Below, piece by piece: positions 1 through 9,915 of a stretch of DNA of 64,000 bases (position 1 is its first letter; every line of letters begins with the position of its first letter). The notes below the pieces were generated by a model. The model did no database searches. It was given only the letters and a program-made list of their open reading frames with translations, and had not been told where the DNA came from. The stretch is from Desulfovibrio sp. GTDB lineage: Bacteria; Desulfobacterota; Desulfovibrionia; Desulfovibrionales; Desulfovibrionaceae. The stretch is taken from NCBI RefSeq assembly GCF_034006445.1, contig NZ_JAVESS010000002.1:310001-374000 (forward strand), written 5' to 3'. The position numbers were made by a program, and so were the translations under genes.

Positions 1-392
1 TCACGCTGATGGTTCCCGTCAACAATGCGGCCCACGTGGGACTGCGCACGCTCACCCCTCATGAAGAAGCCGGGCGCATTCTCGAAGGTCTGCGCAACAG
101 CACCGGAAAAATCGTACACACGGGGCAGAACTGGAATCGGCGTTTTCGTGAATATTCCGAACGGCTCAAAAGCTCCGACCTGGCCGTTGTTACAGAAGTT
201 CTGCGCGAACTGCTGCTGATCAGCCGCACAAAGGATCTTTCTTTCGGCGAACGCCGCCTGCAGGAACAGGCCATGGGCCTTGTTACCGGCGAACTGGCCG
301 AAGTGCTGCAAGTTGAGGAAGACAGCCTGCGGGACGAACTGCTCAAGCTGTACGCGCCTCCGCCGCAGCCGGAAGCAGCCGCCAAAGAATAG
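1..392 (+). CDS. CarD-family transcriptional regulator (C-terminal part, 5' end outside window)
   Basis: The reading frame is open at the window edge and ends at TAG 390-392. The visible 127 or so residues begin with LMVPVNNAAHVGLR, which resembles the end of the beta-rich RNA-polymerase-interacting domain of CarD/CdnL proteins. The rest is all-helical, with charged repeats such as RILEGLRNSTGK and NRRFREYSERLKS, as in the family's DNA-binding helical domain. CarD proteins bind the RNAP beta subunit and stabilise open promoter complexes; that role is family knowledge. The ATG at position 9 is internal, so the true start lies upstream. The tail PPPQPEAAAKE is low complexity. Family assignment is fairly confident, but no specific target can be inferred. 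Confidence 0.72.
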   Translation, partial: TLMVPVNNAAHVGLRTLTPHEEAGRILEGLRNSTGKIVHTGQNWNRRFREYSERLKSSDLAVVTEVLRELLLISRTKDLSFGERRLQEQAMGLVTGELAEVLQVEEDSLRDELLKLYAPPPQPEAAAKE

Positions 393-727
393 TTTTTTGC
401 TGGCGCGAGATTGCCCCTTTATGCCCGGCAGAAGCACTAAAGCTGCAACCGCTTTAAATAACTGCCGAATGCCTTTTATAACCTCCACATACATACTGTG
501 AGATGTGCCGTGTGGCACACGGTCTGCCAGCCCCGCGCATGGCTCGAACTACCAGATGACGTATTTTTTTATGGTGTGAACGTCATTTTTCCCTTGCCAT
601 AATGCAAAAGATAAGCTAATCGCAATCTCGCACACCTATTTAGTCTCCTTACATCCGCTCATCTGCAATACAGTGTTCTTTGATACTGTATAGTTTTGGT
701 TTGTCTTCTTCAAAAGATCGGACAGTT
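393..727. other. Intergenic region between carD-like gene and rho
   Basis: No convincing gene is present in these 335 bases. A weak hairpin with arms ATGACGT and ACGTCAT lies at 556-586 and is followed by TTTTT, so it could end the carD-like transcript. The AT-rich stretch at 590-715 presumably carries the rho promoter, but no clear -35/-10 pair stands out. Confidence 0.4.
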
Positions 728-2023
<1,296 letters not shown>

Positions 2024-2058
2024 CCGCCGCGTTCACCATACAGACTACGCCCATTGCA

Positions 2059-2091
2059 GGCCCTGGCAAAAGCCGGGGCCTTTTCTTTTTT
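2059..2091 (+). terminator. Rho-independent terminator after rho
   Basis: The arms GGCCCTGG and CCGGGGCC form a hairpin with a CAAAAG loop, followed by TTTTCTTTTTT. It sits 36 bases after the rho stop codon. Confidence 0.8.
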
Positions 2092-2228
2092 GCGCAGGCT
2101 CATCGTGTTTTGGCTCGTGCATAAATCTGCTGTATGTCTTTCTTCTCTGTGCTAGCATGGAGCCACAGGCGGCTTCAGCCCCTGTTTCGCCCCACGCGGG
2201 CGAACCACGTATAAACAAGGAGAAAACC

Positions 2229-2546
2229 ATGACCAGATATTTGCGACACGGAATTCTCATGCTGGCGGCAATCCTGCTTGTGGCTGGCGTGCAAACGGTT
2301 GTGGCCCAGGACGCCGCGCAGAAAAAAGGCGCGGAACTGTACGCCAGTTTGTGCGAGTCCTGTCACACCCCTACCCCTGCAAAGATGATGGGCAAACCTG
2401 TGGAAGCCCTGACAGCTGGTATGGATAAAGTCAAAAATATGAGCTCGCCCTCAGGCCCGCTGCTGAAGATGCAACAGAACCTGAAGACATTGAACGCGGA
2501 GCAGATAAAGGACATCGCCGTTTACATCAATCAGCTTAAGCCATAA
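2229..2546 (+). CDS. Cytochrome c553-type monohaem cytochrome c, periplasmic
   Basis: This 105-residue secreted protein has a Sec signal peptide (hydrophobic HGILMLAAILLVAGVQTVV, probable cleavage after VVAQ). One haem-binding CESCH motif lies at residues 41-45. Downstream, PSGPLLKMQQNLKTLNAEQIKDIAVYI matches the C-terminal helix of class I cytochromes, with the LLKM methionine a possible sixth haem ligand. In Desulfovibrio, c553 shuttles electrons in the periplasm, for example from formate dehydrogenase. ATG 2229 is supported by AAGGAG at 2217-2222; an upstream in-frame ATG at 2157 lacks such a site and would bury the signal peptide. It has its own transcription unit. Confidence 0.88.
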   Translation: MTRYLRHGILMLAAILLVAGVQTVVAQDAAQKKGAELYASLCESCHTPTPAKMMGKPVEALTAGMDKVKNMSSPSGPLLKMQQNLKTLNAEQIKDIAVYINQLKP

Positions 2547-2555
2547 ATGACCCAT

Positions 2556-2584
2556 GGGCCCCCTTGGGAACACCTTGGGGGCCC
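2556..2584 (+). terminator. Hairpin downstream of cytochrome c553
   Basis: GGGCCCCC pairs with GGGGGCCC around a 13-base loop, starting 10 bases after the stop codon. There is no T-tract, so intrinsic termination is uncertain. Confidence 0.4.
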
Positions 2585-2770
2585 GGCGCTTCTACTCGTG
2601 GCACAACATCGCCCAGCCATAGGCCGTGACGCGCCGCCTCAGGCCCGCAGGCATGGTCCATGCCATCGTGGCAGCGTGGCATCGTGGGGGCACGCCGCCG
2701 GAACCACGGAGCCACACAAACGGGAAATCCTGCAGGACGGAATGGGCTTCCGCACCCTAGCTGACATGGC

Positions 2771-2930
2771 TTGCGACTCCCGAACGCAATGCAACCGTAA
2801 CGAGGTCGCCGTGATTTTGCGACTCCCGAACACAATTGGCTACAGTCAAGGTTGCCGTAGTCTTGTGTCTCCTGAGCGCAATCGGCTTCTCACCCTTGGC
2901 TGCCGTGGTCTTGCGTTTCCCGCCAGATTC
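2771..2930. repeat. Degenerate ~46-bp tandem repeat, about 3.5 units
   Basis: Units start at 2771, 2817, 2863 and 2911. Each opens with TTGCG(A/T)CTCCCGA or a close variant, and the first three close with GCCGT(G/A)(G/A)T. Unit lengths are 46, 46 and 48 bases, so they do not preserve a reading frame. The surrounding 2585-3122 interval has no supportable gene. The long open frame across it lacks a ribosome binding site and would read through the repeat. Confidence 0.7.
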
Positions 2931-3122
2931 TGCTGTGCAGGCCAGACACACCGGTACTGGCGACAACAGGTTCATCGTCTATTTGCCGCATGCCCGCACC
3001 TGCGCTGCCGCGTTTTGGCCAAAGCGCCACAACCAGCCAGCTTTCCAGCAAAAGAGGCGCGCAATTTGATGATGACAACAGCATCAAAATAGCCTATAAG
3101 GCTTTTCTTGGTTGAAGATTTC

Positions 3123-3198
3123 GGGCAGTTAGCTCAGTTGGTTGAGCACCGCCCTTACAAGGCGGGGGCCACAGGTTCAAGTCCTGTACTGCCCACCA
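3123..3198 (+). tRNA. tRNA-Val (anticodon UAC)
   Basis: All four arms fold. The acceptor GGGCAGT (3123-3129) pairs with ACTGCCC (3188-3194). The D-stem is GCTC/GAGC, and the anticodon stem CCGCC/GGCGG encloses loop CTTACAA with anticodon TAC at 3156-3158. The T-arm carries GGTTCAA. CCA is encoded at 3196-3198. Confidence 0.97.
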
Positions 3199-3205
3199 AT
3201 ACATC

Positions 3206-3245
3206 GAGGGGTTACAGCTTTTGCTGCAACCCCTCTTTCTTTTTC
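3206..3245 (+). terminator. Rho-independent terminator after tRNA-Val
   Basis: GAGGGGTT...AACCCCTC forms a long stem whose inner arms ACAGC and GCTGC surround TTTT. It is followed by TTTCTTTTT. It starts eight bases after the tRNA CCA. Confidence 0.85.
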
Positions 3246-3386
3246 CAAACACCACTTTCAACACCTCTGCTAAATAACAGTACAATTGCCCTCTTCCTTT
3301 GTTAGAAAGGTGCCCTGTCCAAATGGGTGCTACTCCAAGAACGTAGTATGATTCTTGGTTCCTCTGCCTTAAGGAGGTGAAAATCA

Positions 3387-3701
3387 ATGCCGAAACAGTC
3401 ATTCTGTGCCACCCCATATAGATCGGGGCTTGTAGGGCAGAAGTGGGCCCATTTCTCACTCCAACGTTGTCTTGCCTCAATGGACTACTCGTTGATGGAT
3501 CTGCGATGTTTCATCCGTGCGCTTCGATACAAGGGACACGAGCGTTTTAATGCGCATGTTTATGGCGAAGTGGCAGGAACAAAAAGGAATGTAGAACGCC
3601 AATCTCCTCAATTACAACCGCACTTGGCATGCCCTTACAAATATGGCAATGAACATAAAGATTATAATTATGGTGGCAAGAAAGTGATTCTTTTATGTTA
3701 A
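3387..3701 (+). CDS. Possible small hypothetical protein
   Basis: I do not recognise this 104-residue frame. It is listed only because a very strong Shine-Dalgarno (AAGGAGGTG at 3371-3379) lies eight bases before its ATG. The predicted protein is basic, has no signal peptide or membrane segment, and its composition (many H, Y, R, C) is not typical of a folded protein. It lies in the lower-GC patch after tRNA-Val. It could equally be non-coding DNA or a remnant. Confidence 0.25.
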   Translation: MPKQSFCATPYRSGLVGQKWAHFSLQRCLASMDYSLMDLRCFIRALRYKGHERFNAHVYGEVAGTKRNVERQSPQLQPHLACPYKYGNEHKDYNYGGKKVILLC

Positions 3702-3735
3702 ACTTAAAATCATTAGTTATTAAGGAGTTAACCAG

Positions 3736-4653
3736 ATGCTGAAAAGAATCCTTTTTTTAGTGGTAGCTATGTTTTTTCTCCAATTGATTAGCAGCAATAG
3801 TTCCATAAGCGGCCCCTTAGATCTTGATGTAGCTGGGGTTAAATTGGGAATGTCTCCAACACAAGCTGAGGAGGCTTTAGCAAAATTTAATTCAGGTTTT
3901 AAGATAACTAAAAAATTTCAGGGGTCTCCACTGCAGGGTGTCTTTGCAATAGAATCAAAAATAGCCACTGACATTACACCCCCAGGACTTCTTTGTGGGC
4001 TGGAAGCACTGATAAAGACAGAAGACGGTTACGAAGAAGTGTGGACATATTTTTCACCTTTAAAGGAACAAGACAGTAACAATGAAAAAGTCGTTGCCGT
4101 ACTTCGTTGGAAAACGTATCTCTCTGATTTTCCACAAGTTGGACAAATAGTAAAAGGACTTTCAGAAAAAATTGGAGTACAACCAACTGTAAGCAAAAAT
4201 GAAAATTTTGGAAATAAACATATAACAAAGTACATAATGTGGTGCTTTAACAACAAAGGAGTTGCGTTACAGTCAATAAATCAAAACAGCCAACCAGATT
4301 GGGGAAGTTTTACTGCATGGTCCGAAGGGCTCATTGTCTCTTCATTCAGACCTCAGTTTGAACGAGTGTATTCACATACACCTTCTGCACAGGATTTAAG
4401 CTGGCTCAGCCTTTCCTCACTTATGCCCCGTGTAATATCTTCAAATGAGCCCATTACGCTTCAGCTGATCGTTAAGAGCACTCCTGATAACCCTCTGATA
4501 GCGCAAGGTTTTACACAAATTTTGATCGATGCCGGCGCTTACCTTAAAGCTTATAACGAAGCCAAAAAAACTCTGACTGATACTGCAAACGCCACCCGCT
4601 TACAGCGCCAGCAAGATGCTGCCGCCGCAAGCAGCAGAAAAGAACAGTTTTAA
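3736..4653 (+). CDS. Secreted hypothetical protein, low GC
   Basis: This 305-residue protein starts at ATG 3736 with TAAGGAG at 3720-3726. It has a signal peptide (MLKRILFLVVAMFFLQLISS), so it is probably periplasmic or surface exposed. Right after the leader comes DVAGVKLGMSPTQAEEALAK, a segment common in secreted proteins with short SmpA/OmlA-like helix-strand units. No enzymatic motif is visible. The C-terminus is Ala/Gln-rich and likely helical. Base composition is clearly more AT-rich than its neighbours, suggesting acquisition by transfer next to the tRNA. Function is unknown. Confidence 0.75.
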   Translation: MLKRILFLVVAMFFLQLISSNSSISGPLDLDVAGVKLGMSPTQAEEALAKFNSGFKITKKFQGSPLQGVFAIESKIATDITPPGLLCGLEALIKTEDGYEEVWTYFSPLKEQDSNNEKVVAVLRWKTYLSDFPQVGQIVKGLSEKIGVQPTVSKNENFGNKHITKYIMWCFNNKGVALQSINQNSQPDWGSFTAWSEGLIVSSFRPQFERVYSHTPSAQDLSWLSLSSLMPRVISSNEPITLQLIVKSTPDNPLIAQGFTQILIDAGAYLKAYNEAKKTLTDTANATRLQRQQDAAAASSRKEQF

Positions 4654-4706
4654 TGCGTAAGACATGTGCCCCTTCCCACAATGGAAAGGGGCACATGTCT
4701 TACGCA
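4654..4706. terminator. Long near-perfect inverted repeat after the secreted protein gene
   Basis: The arm beginning at the base after the stop codon, TGCGTAAGACATGTGCCCC, is fully complementary to GGGGCACATGTCTTACGCA ending at 4706. Together with inner bases the stem exceeds 20 bp. It lacks a clear T-tract. It is probably a transcription stop or mRNA 3' stabiliser, possibly acting on both strands. Confidence 0.65.
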
Positions 4707-5028
4707 ACAGTAACTAGTTCTGGCTTAATTGCTGATTTTTGTAGTTTTACATCTCTTCAAATGAACACGTGAGTAAGTTTAACTACACAAATTACAAGAA
4801 ACAGTTAGATTACATTTTGTCAGCCCAACCCTGCGAACACAAATAACAAGATTCAATTGTTACAAATGGTGCATCGTTTGTTTGTAGCATACTCTGACGT
4901 ACTAAAATTTTTCAAATTCAGAAGTGAATTCACTACTTCGAACCAATCAACGACCAAACTAAGGCGGACAGTTTCATGGACTACGCCACCTTTCTGGGGC
5001 TGGTTAGAGCCCCCTCTGGCTTGCACTG

Positions 5029-5325
5029 CTAATATCTCTCTATCGGCTTTCGGCCGTCAAAGGCCTTATGCGGGTGCGGGTTATTGTAGAAGTCAAACCA
5101 TCAGACCAGGATGCGACGAAGCTCGCTTCCTGTCTCCATCACCCGCAAATACTGGCATTGATACTTCAGAAAGCACCAGAGACGTTCGTCTATCACGCTA
5201 TCCATCCATCCGGGGCGACGCGCGTCTTGAATTTGGCGGCGAACTTCCTTCTCGATGTGGACATAAAAAACCTCCCTTGGCTTCGTACGTCCACCATAGC
5301 TCGTGATCCCGTCTCCCGAACCCAC
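5029..5325 (-). pseudogene. Remnant of IS3-type transposase (integrase core C-terminus)
   Basis: On the minus strand, one frame reads WMDSVIDERLWCFLKYQC, then ETGSELRRILV, an in-frame TGA at 5103-5101, and continues WFDFYNNPHPHKAFDGRKP to a stop at 5031-5029. This is the conserved C-terminal end of IS3-family OrfB integrases, whose hallmarks are IERLWRSLKYE and FYNxxRPHxxLxxxxP. The N-terminal catalytic core is absent and the frame is broken, so the element is dead. A GGCGGACAGTTT segment near 4971-4982 may be the old element end. No intact partner end was found. Confidence 0.7.
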
Positions 5326-5340
5326 TTCGCGATCAGGGAG

Positions 5341-6114
5341 ACAAGGAAACAGCTATAAATTGTGAAGCATATAATTGATTGCAACACGGCGGGCGAATAA
5401 TGAGGCCCATCCAGGCGGCCAAGCCTGTAAACACTGCGCATGCCTGTTTTCACTGGCGTTGACAAAACCACAGCAAAACCATTTGTGAACAATTTCACTT
5501 TTTAATGTTTATTCAATATTATAATCGTATTACATAAATTTTTTCTTGCCCATATGAACCGGCCCGGCAATCAGCCAGCCGGTTGGATCCCTTCGATGCG
5601 TCCGTCGATGGGCAGCGTAAGCCGTGCCACGCGCGCCGGAAAACCTGGCGTCTGTGAACGGCAAACACGCGAATGCCCAGCCCTTCGCCAAAACGAAGGC
5701 CAGGACGTACTGCGGCGGACAGTACCGCGACCATTTTAAATGAAACAACAGGGATCCACTACGAATTATTGGAAAAAATGTGAAATAAATCTTTATCATC
5801 AGGCTTTTTGGAAGGCTCTGCGCTGTTTTTATCTCTTCATTACTTCATATTACACATATCAATATGTAATTTTTATAAGAAAAAAAATTCACACCTTTTC
5901 TTGTATTGTGAGTATATGCACATCCACCTGATCCTTTTTTCTAGAGGGTATTGACATAATAGTTCCAATGGCATAGCCATAAAGAAAATCATTCTGACAC
6001 AGCTTTTACTTCTGCTGCACAATATACATTGGATTGAATCCGGATTGCTCGACAAGGGCATTTGCATACTTCCGGGTACATGTACTGGTCTTTTTATGCC
6101 AGGAGGCGTCAAAC
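5341..6114. other. Gene-free low-GC stretch before the complex I operon
   Basis: Nothing here supports a gene. A GC-rich block at 5555-5740 stands out from AT-rich flanks and looks like a fragment of foreign or decayed coding DNA, but its product is not recognisable. The last 160 bases should contain the nuo promoter. Confidence 0.4.
5951..5979 (+). promoter_or_regulatory. Candidate promoter for the nuo operon
   Basis: A perfect TTGACA (5951-5956) is followed after 17 bases by TAGCCA, a poor -10. It lies 136 bases before the nuoA start. The -35 match is good, but the -10 is weak. Confidence 0.3.
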
Positions 6115-6525
6115 GTGACCTCTCAAGAGTTGATTGACCTCGTTTATATTATTGTGTTCTGCATGGGCGGCATTGCTTTTGCCGTTGGTCCCTTTATTCT
6201 AGTGTACTTCCTCCAGCCGCGATCCACCAGAAACACCGTTGGCAAAACGCTTCAGGTGGTGGAATGCGGCATGCCGCCCATTGGTGACGCCTGGATCAAA
6301 TTCAGCGCTGTCTACTATCTCTATGCACTGATGTTTGTGGCCTTTGCCGTTGACATTCTCTTTCTTATGCCTGTGGCGCTTGTATACAACCGCCCCGGCC
6401 CTGTGGGCGATTTGCAGGCATTTGTGGAGATACTCATATTTGTGGGCATTCTGTCCCTGGTCATTGTCTACGCATGGAAAAAGGGAGTGTTCCAGTGGCA
6501 ACGCAAGACGTACTCGGATCAATAG
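6115..6525 (+). CDS. nuoA: NADH-quinone oxidoreductase subunit A
   Basis: This 136-residue membrane subunit of complex I has three hydrophobic helices ([20 protein letters not shown], the [17 protein letters not shown] region and [17 protein letters not shown]). The family loop [21 protein letters not shown] carries the conserved ECG motif near the quinone site. I chose GTG 6115 because AGGAGG lies at 6101-6106; upstream in-frame starts would add a non-membrane leader. It opens the thirteen-gene nuo operon and overlaps nuoB. Confidence 0.93.
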   Translation: MTSQELIDLVYIIVFCMGGIAFAVGPFILVYFLQPRSTRNTVGKTLQVVECGMPPIGDAWIKFSAVYYLYALMFVAFAVDILFLMPVALVYNRPGPVGDLQAFVEILIFVGILSLVIVYAWKKGVFQWQRKTYSDQ

Positions 6526-7139
6526 TCCAGTTCTCAAAGCTGGATCAGCTTCTGGACCTGTGCCGGGCCAATTCGCTCTGGCCCATGACCTTTGGCCTGG
6601 CCTGCTGTGCCATTGAAATGATGGCCACCGGCGCTTCGCGCTTTGACCTGGCGCGCTTCGGGGCTGAGGTTTTTCGCCCGTCTCCGCGTCAAAGCGACGT
6701 AATGATCGTTTCGGGCACCATCAATAAAAAAATAGCTCCCGCCGTGCAGACGCTGTACGACCAGATGCCCGAACCCAAGTGGGTTATCGCCATGGGCAAC
6801 TGCGCCATTTCGGGCGGGCCTTTCGCGTACGAGGGGCAGTACGGCATTGTTGAGGGTGTGGACAAGCTCTTTCCCGTGGATGTTTTTGTTCCTGGCTGTC
6901 CGCCGCGCCCTGAAGCCCTCATAGAGGGCATTCTCAAGCTTGAAGAAAAGCTCACGGGCAAACGCCGCTGGCCCCGCGTGGACCCGATCCCTCTGCCCGG
7001 CCCCGCTGCGGCCAAAGCCAGGGCGGCGGCTTCTGCATCCAGCGAGCCGCAGGCTTTGCACACGCCGGACGCGCCGTCTGGCGAGGCTTCCGCCGAACCC
7101 TCCCCCGAAACAGCCCCTGCTGCGGAGGTCAAGCCATGA
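6495..7139 (+). CDS. nuoB: NADH-quinone oxidoreductase subunit B (N2 cluster)
   Basis: NuoB carries the terminal iron-sulfur cluster N2 that passes electrons to quinone. The cluster ligands are visible as [19 protein letters not shown] and [13 protein letters not shown] 6495 is preferred because AAGGGAG lies nine bases upstream; ATG 6474 is also in frame and would add seven residues. The first 160 or so residues match the family. After GKRRWPR there is a 50-residue tail rich in Ala, Ser, Glu and Pro that typical NuoB lacks. The stop overlaps the nuoC start (ATGA). Confidence 0.93.
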   Translation: MATQDVLGSIVQFSKLDQLLDLCRANSLWPMTFGLACCAIEMMATGASRFDLARFGAEVFRPSPRQSDVMIVSGTINKKIAPAVQTLYDQMPEPKWVIAMGNCAISGGPFAYEGQYGIVEGVDKLFPVDVFVPGCPPRPEALIEGILKLEEKLTGKRRWPRVDPIPLPGPAAAKARAAASASSEPQALHTPDAPSGEASAEPSPETAPAAEVKP

Positions 7140-7795
7140 GCCAGCAAAACACGCGGCCTGAGGCCCTTGCCACAAGTCTTGCCGCCCTGCCGGGAGCCCT
7201 TGTGCGCCCCACAGAGCGTGCGGCCAAAGGCTATGACCTCGATGTGAGCCTGACCCCGGAAGCGCTTGTTCCAGCTGTCAATGTTCTGGATGCTGCCGGA
7301 TATTTTCTTGAAACCATCACCGGCGTTGACTGGTTTGGCGAGCAGGCAGAGCTGCGCAAGGCGGCTGAAGCGGCTGAAGCAGCCGAGGCCAAAAAGCGTG
7401 AAGAAGCGCTGGCAAAACAGGCCGAAGCAGCAGCGGAAGCCACGGAAGCCTCAGGCGCAGAAACCGCGCCCGTCGCCCCTGCCCCTGCCAGTGCCGCGCC
7501 GCCCGCCGAGCAAACGGCACCCGCAGACAAGCCCCCGCTGCCCGAGGACGAAATAGAAGTGGTGTACGACTTCAACCACTTCCAGTCGCGCCACAGGGTC
7601 GTTTTGCGTGTACGCACGCCGCGCAGCCAGCCGCAGGTTCCCACAATTCAGACCATCTACCCCATTGCCCATTGGCACGAGCGCGAGGCCCACGACTTTT
7701 TCGGCATCGTCTTTACCGGACACAACTACCTTGTCCCCCTGCTGTTGCCCGAAGATGCGGACTTTCACCCTCTGCTCAAGGATTACGGCGCATGA
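7136..7795 (+). CDS. nuoC: NADH-quinone oxidoreductase subunit C with Ala/Glu-rich insert
   Basis: NuoC (219 residues) is a peripheral-arm subunit that binds NuoD. The first part ([15 protein letters not shown]) and the second part ([19 protein letters not shown], then [18 protein letters not shown]) match the family. Between them, residues about 62-137 are an insert of repeated [19 protein letters not shown] followed by an Ala/Pro linker. The first half of the insert should form a charged helix or coiled coil. [11 protein letters not shown] is the family signature. The start overlaps nuoB and the stop overlaps nuoD, implying translational coupling. Confidence 0.92.
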   Translation: MSQQNTRPEALATSLAALPGALVRPTERAAKGYDLDVSLTPEALVPAVNVLDAAGYFLETITGVDWFGEQAELRKAAEAAEAAEAKKREEALAKQAEAAAEATEASGAETAPVAPAPASAAPPAEQTAPADKPPLPEDEIEVVYDFNHFQSRHRVVLRVRTPRSQPQVPTIQTIYPIAHWHEREAHDFFGIVFTGHNYLVPLLLPEDADFHPLLKDYGA

Positions 7796-8910
7796 ACGTT
7801 CTGCCACAATGCCCCATTGACGAATATTTCGTCCTGAACCTTGGGCCGCAGCATCCTGCCACCCACGGCGTGCTGCGCATCAAGCTGGTCATGGACGGCG
7901 AGTATGTGTTCGAAGCGGAGCCGGTGCTGGGCTACATCCACCGCATGCACGAAAAAATGGCTGAAAACCGCACCTGGGCGCAGTTCTTTCCCAATACGGG
8001 CCGCATGGACTACCTGCACGCCCTGGCCTACAACCACGGCTACGCCTGTGTTGTGGAACGCGCCGCCTCCATCGAGGTACCGGAACGCGCCGAATATATC
8101 CGCGTCATCACGGCGGAGCTGAACCGCATATCCAGCCACTTGCTCTGGTTCGGGGCCTTTGTGCTGGACCTCGGGGGATTTTCGCCCCTGCTGTACGCCT
8201 TTGACGACCGCGAACACATCCTTGACCTTCTCGAATCAGTCACAGGCTCGCGCCTGACTTACTGCTATTTCCGCTTCGGCGGCGTCGCCAACGACATCGA
8301 CGACGCTTTCATCACGGGCACGCGCGCCTTCATCAAGCGCATGCGCAGGCGTCTCATCAAATACCATGACCTTGTCACCAAGAACATCATTATCATGAAG
8401 CGTCTGAAGGACATCGGCTTTGTTCCGGCAGAGATGTGCCGCAAATACGGCGCCACAGGCCCGGTGGCCAGAGGCGCGGGCATTGAGTACGACGTGCGCC
8501 GCCATGAGCCCTATTCCGTCTACGATCGCTTTACCTTTGACGTGCCGGTCTACACCGAGGCGGACTCCATGGCCCGCTACATGGTGCGCATGGACGAGAT
8601 CGAGCAGAGCCTGCGCATCATTGAGCAGGCTCTGGATCAACTGCCCGACGGCCCCGTCATGGCGCCCAAGGTTCCCAAAAACATCAAGCCGCCCAAGGGC
8701 GACTACTATCATGCTGTTGAAACGGCGCGGGGCCTCCTTGGCATGCGCGCGGTGAGTGATGGAAGCACTACCCCCTGGCGGCTCAAGCTGCGCACCCCCT
8801 GCTTTGCCAACCTGCTGGTTTTTGGCGAGGCCAGCCGGGGCATGCTGCTGCCTGACGCCCTTGCCATGCTTGGCAGTTTGGATCTGGTTATTCCCGACAT
8901 CGACAGGTGA
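7792..8910 (+). CDS. nuoD: NADH-quinone oxidoreductase subunit D
   Basis: NuoD (372 residues) forms the quinone-binding cavity with NuoB and is related to the large subunit of [NiFe] hydrogenases. The N-terminal LNLGPQHPATHGVLRI and LGYIHRMHEKMAENRTWAQ, together with the central GATGPVARGAGIEYDVRRHEPY, are strongly conserved. The C-terminus ends with LVIPDIDR. The protein lacks the hydrogenase nickel-binding cysteines, as expected for NuoD. ATG 7792 overlaps the nuoC stop. Separate C and D genes are used, not a fused CD. Confidence 0.95.
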   Translation: MNVLPQCPIDEYFVLNLGPQHPATHGVLRIKLVMDGEYVFEAEPVLGYIHRMHEKMAENRTWAQFFPNTGRMDYLHALAYNHGYACVVERAASIEVPERAEYIRVITAELNRISSHLLWFGAFVLDLGGFSPLLYAFDDREHILDLLESVTGSRLTYCYFRFGGVANDIDDAFITGTRAFIKRMRRRLIKYHDLVTKNIIIMKRLKDIGFVPAEMCRKYGATGPVARGAGIEYDVRRHEPYSVYDRFTFDVPVYTEADSMARYMVRMDEIEQSLRIIEQALDQLPDGPVMAPKVPKNIKPPKGDYYHAVETARGLLGMRAVSDGSTTPWRLKLRTPCFANLLVFGEASRGMLLPDALAMLGSLDLVIPDIDR

Positions 8911-8917
8911 GGACATC

Positions 8918-9913
8918 ATGCAGCTGCCTGATCCCGAAGTATTGCGCCTTATTGCCTATCTGGTGGGTTTTTTCGCCTTTGTGGGTCTTAACGCCGCCTA
9001 TCTTGTCTGGCTTGAACGCAAGGAAGCCGGGCATATACAACGGCGCATAGGCCCCAAAGAAGTTGGCCCGTTCGGCCTGCTTCAGCCTCTGGCCGACGCG
9101 CTCAAGCTCATGAGCAAGCAGGTGTTCATCCCCCAGGGGGCCGACCGGGTGCTGTACCTTGTGGGGCCGGTGCTGGTCATGACCCCGGCGTTCATGAGTT
9201 TTGTCACCATTCCTTATGCAGAGAACCTGGGCGCGCGAAACCTGAACGTGGGCCTGCTGGCCATATTCTCCTTTGCCTCCATCAACGTGCTGGGGCTGCT
9301 GCTGGGCGCGTGGGGCTCGCGCAATAAATACGCCATCATATCGGCCGCCCGCGTTGTTTCGCAAAACGTGGCCTATGAAATACCCATGCTGCTGGTGGTG
9401 GTGAGCCTCGTGATGGTGACCGGTTCCCTGAACCTGCACGACATTGTCATGACCCAGGCGGGCGGCTTCTGGAACTGGAACATACTGCGGCTTTCGGCCA
9501 GCCCGCTCATGCCCGTGGCCTTTGTCATCTTCTTTATCTGTATGCTGGCTGAAACCAACCGCGCCCCCTTTGACATGGCCGAAGCCGAAAGCGAACTTAT
9601 TGCCGGAGCCTTTACCGAATACGGCGGCATGGGATTTGGCGTGTTCTTTATGGGTGAATACGCCAACATGGTGGTGGGCAGCAGCGTTCTCACCATTCTT
9701 TTCCTCGGGGGCTGGGGCTGCCCCCTGGGTCTGTGGCCCGGCGTCCACTGGTTTCTTATCAAGCTTTACGCCGTCATCTTCACGGTCATCTGGATACGCT
9801 GGACCTTTCCGCGCACCACATTTTACGGTCTGCTCAACCTTTCATGGAAGGTGCTTATTCCCATAGCCCTTGCAAACCTCATTCTTACGAGCGCGCTGCT
9901 CAAGGTGCTGTAA
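8918..9913 (+). CDS. nuoH: NADH-quinone oxidoreductase subunit H
   Basis: NuoH (331 residues, about eight membrane helices) links the quinone chamber to the proton-pumping arm. The conserved first loop WLERKEAGHIQRRIGP and the acidic loop AETNRAPFDMAEAESELIAG are present, as is FTEYGGMGFGVFFMGEYANM. ATG 8918 follows GGTGAGGACATC, a usable ribosome binding site; an upstream in-frame ATG at 8756 lies inside nuoD and is rejected. It is seven bases downstream of nuoD. Confidence 0.95.
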   Translation: MQLPDPEVLRLIAYLVGFFAFVGLNAAYLVWLERKEAGHIQRRIGPKEVGPFGLLQPLADALKLMSKQVFIPQGADRVLYLVGPVLVMTPAFMSFVTIPYAENLGARNLNVGLLAIFSFASINVLGLLLGAWGSRNKYAIISAARVVSQNVAYEIPMLLVVVSLVMVTGSLNLHDIVMTQAGGFWNWNILRLSASPLMPVAFVIFFICMLAETNRAPFDMAEAESELIAGAFTEYGGMGFGVFFMGEYANMVVGSSVLTILFLGGWGCPLGLWPGVHWFLIKLYAVIFTVIWIRWTFPRTTFYGLLNLSWKVLIPIALANLILTSALLKVL

Positions 9914-9915
9914 TC

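Noticed and set aside
2547..3092. Long open frame after cytochrome c553
   Set aside because: It has no ribosome binding site, starts at the previous stop, runs through a 46-bp tandem repeat and has no recognisable protein features.
4857..5306. Plus-strand open frame over the transposase remnant
   Set aside because: It is antisense to the recognisable IS3 transposase end, and its translation is low-complexity and unlike any protein.
5519..5799. GC-rich minus-strand frames upstream of nuoA
   Set aside because: Two overlapping frames compete, neither has a ribosome binding site or recognisable motif; treated as decayed DNA.
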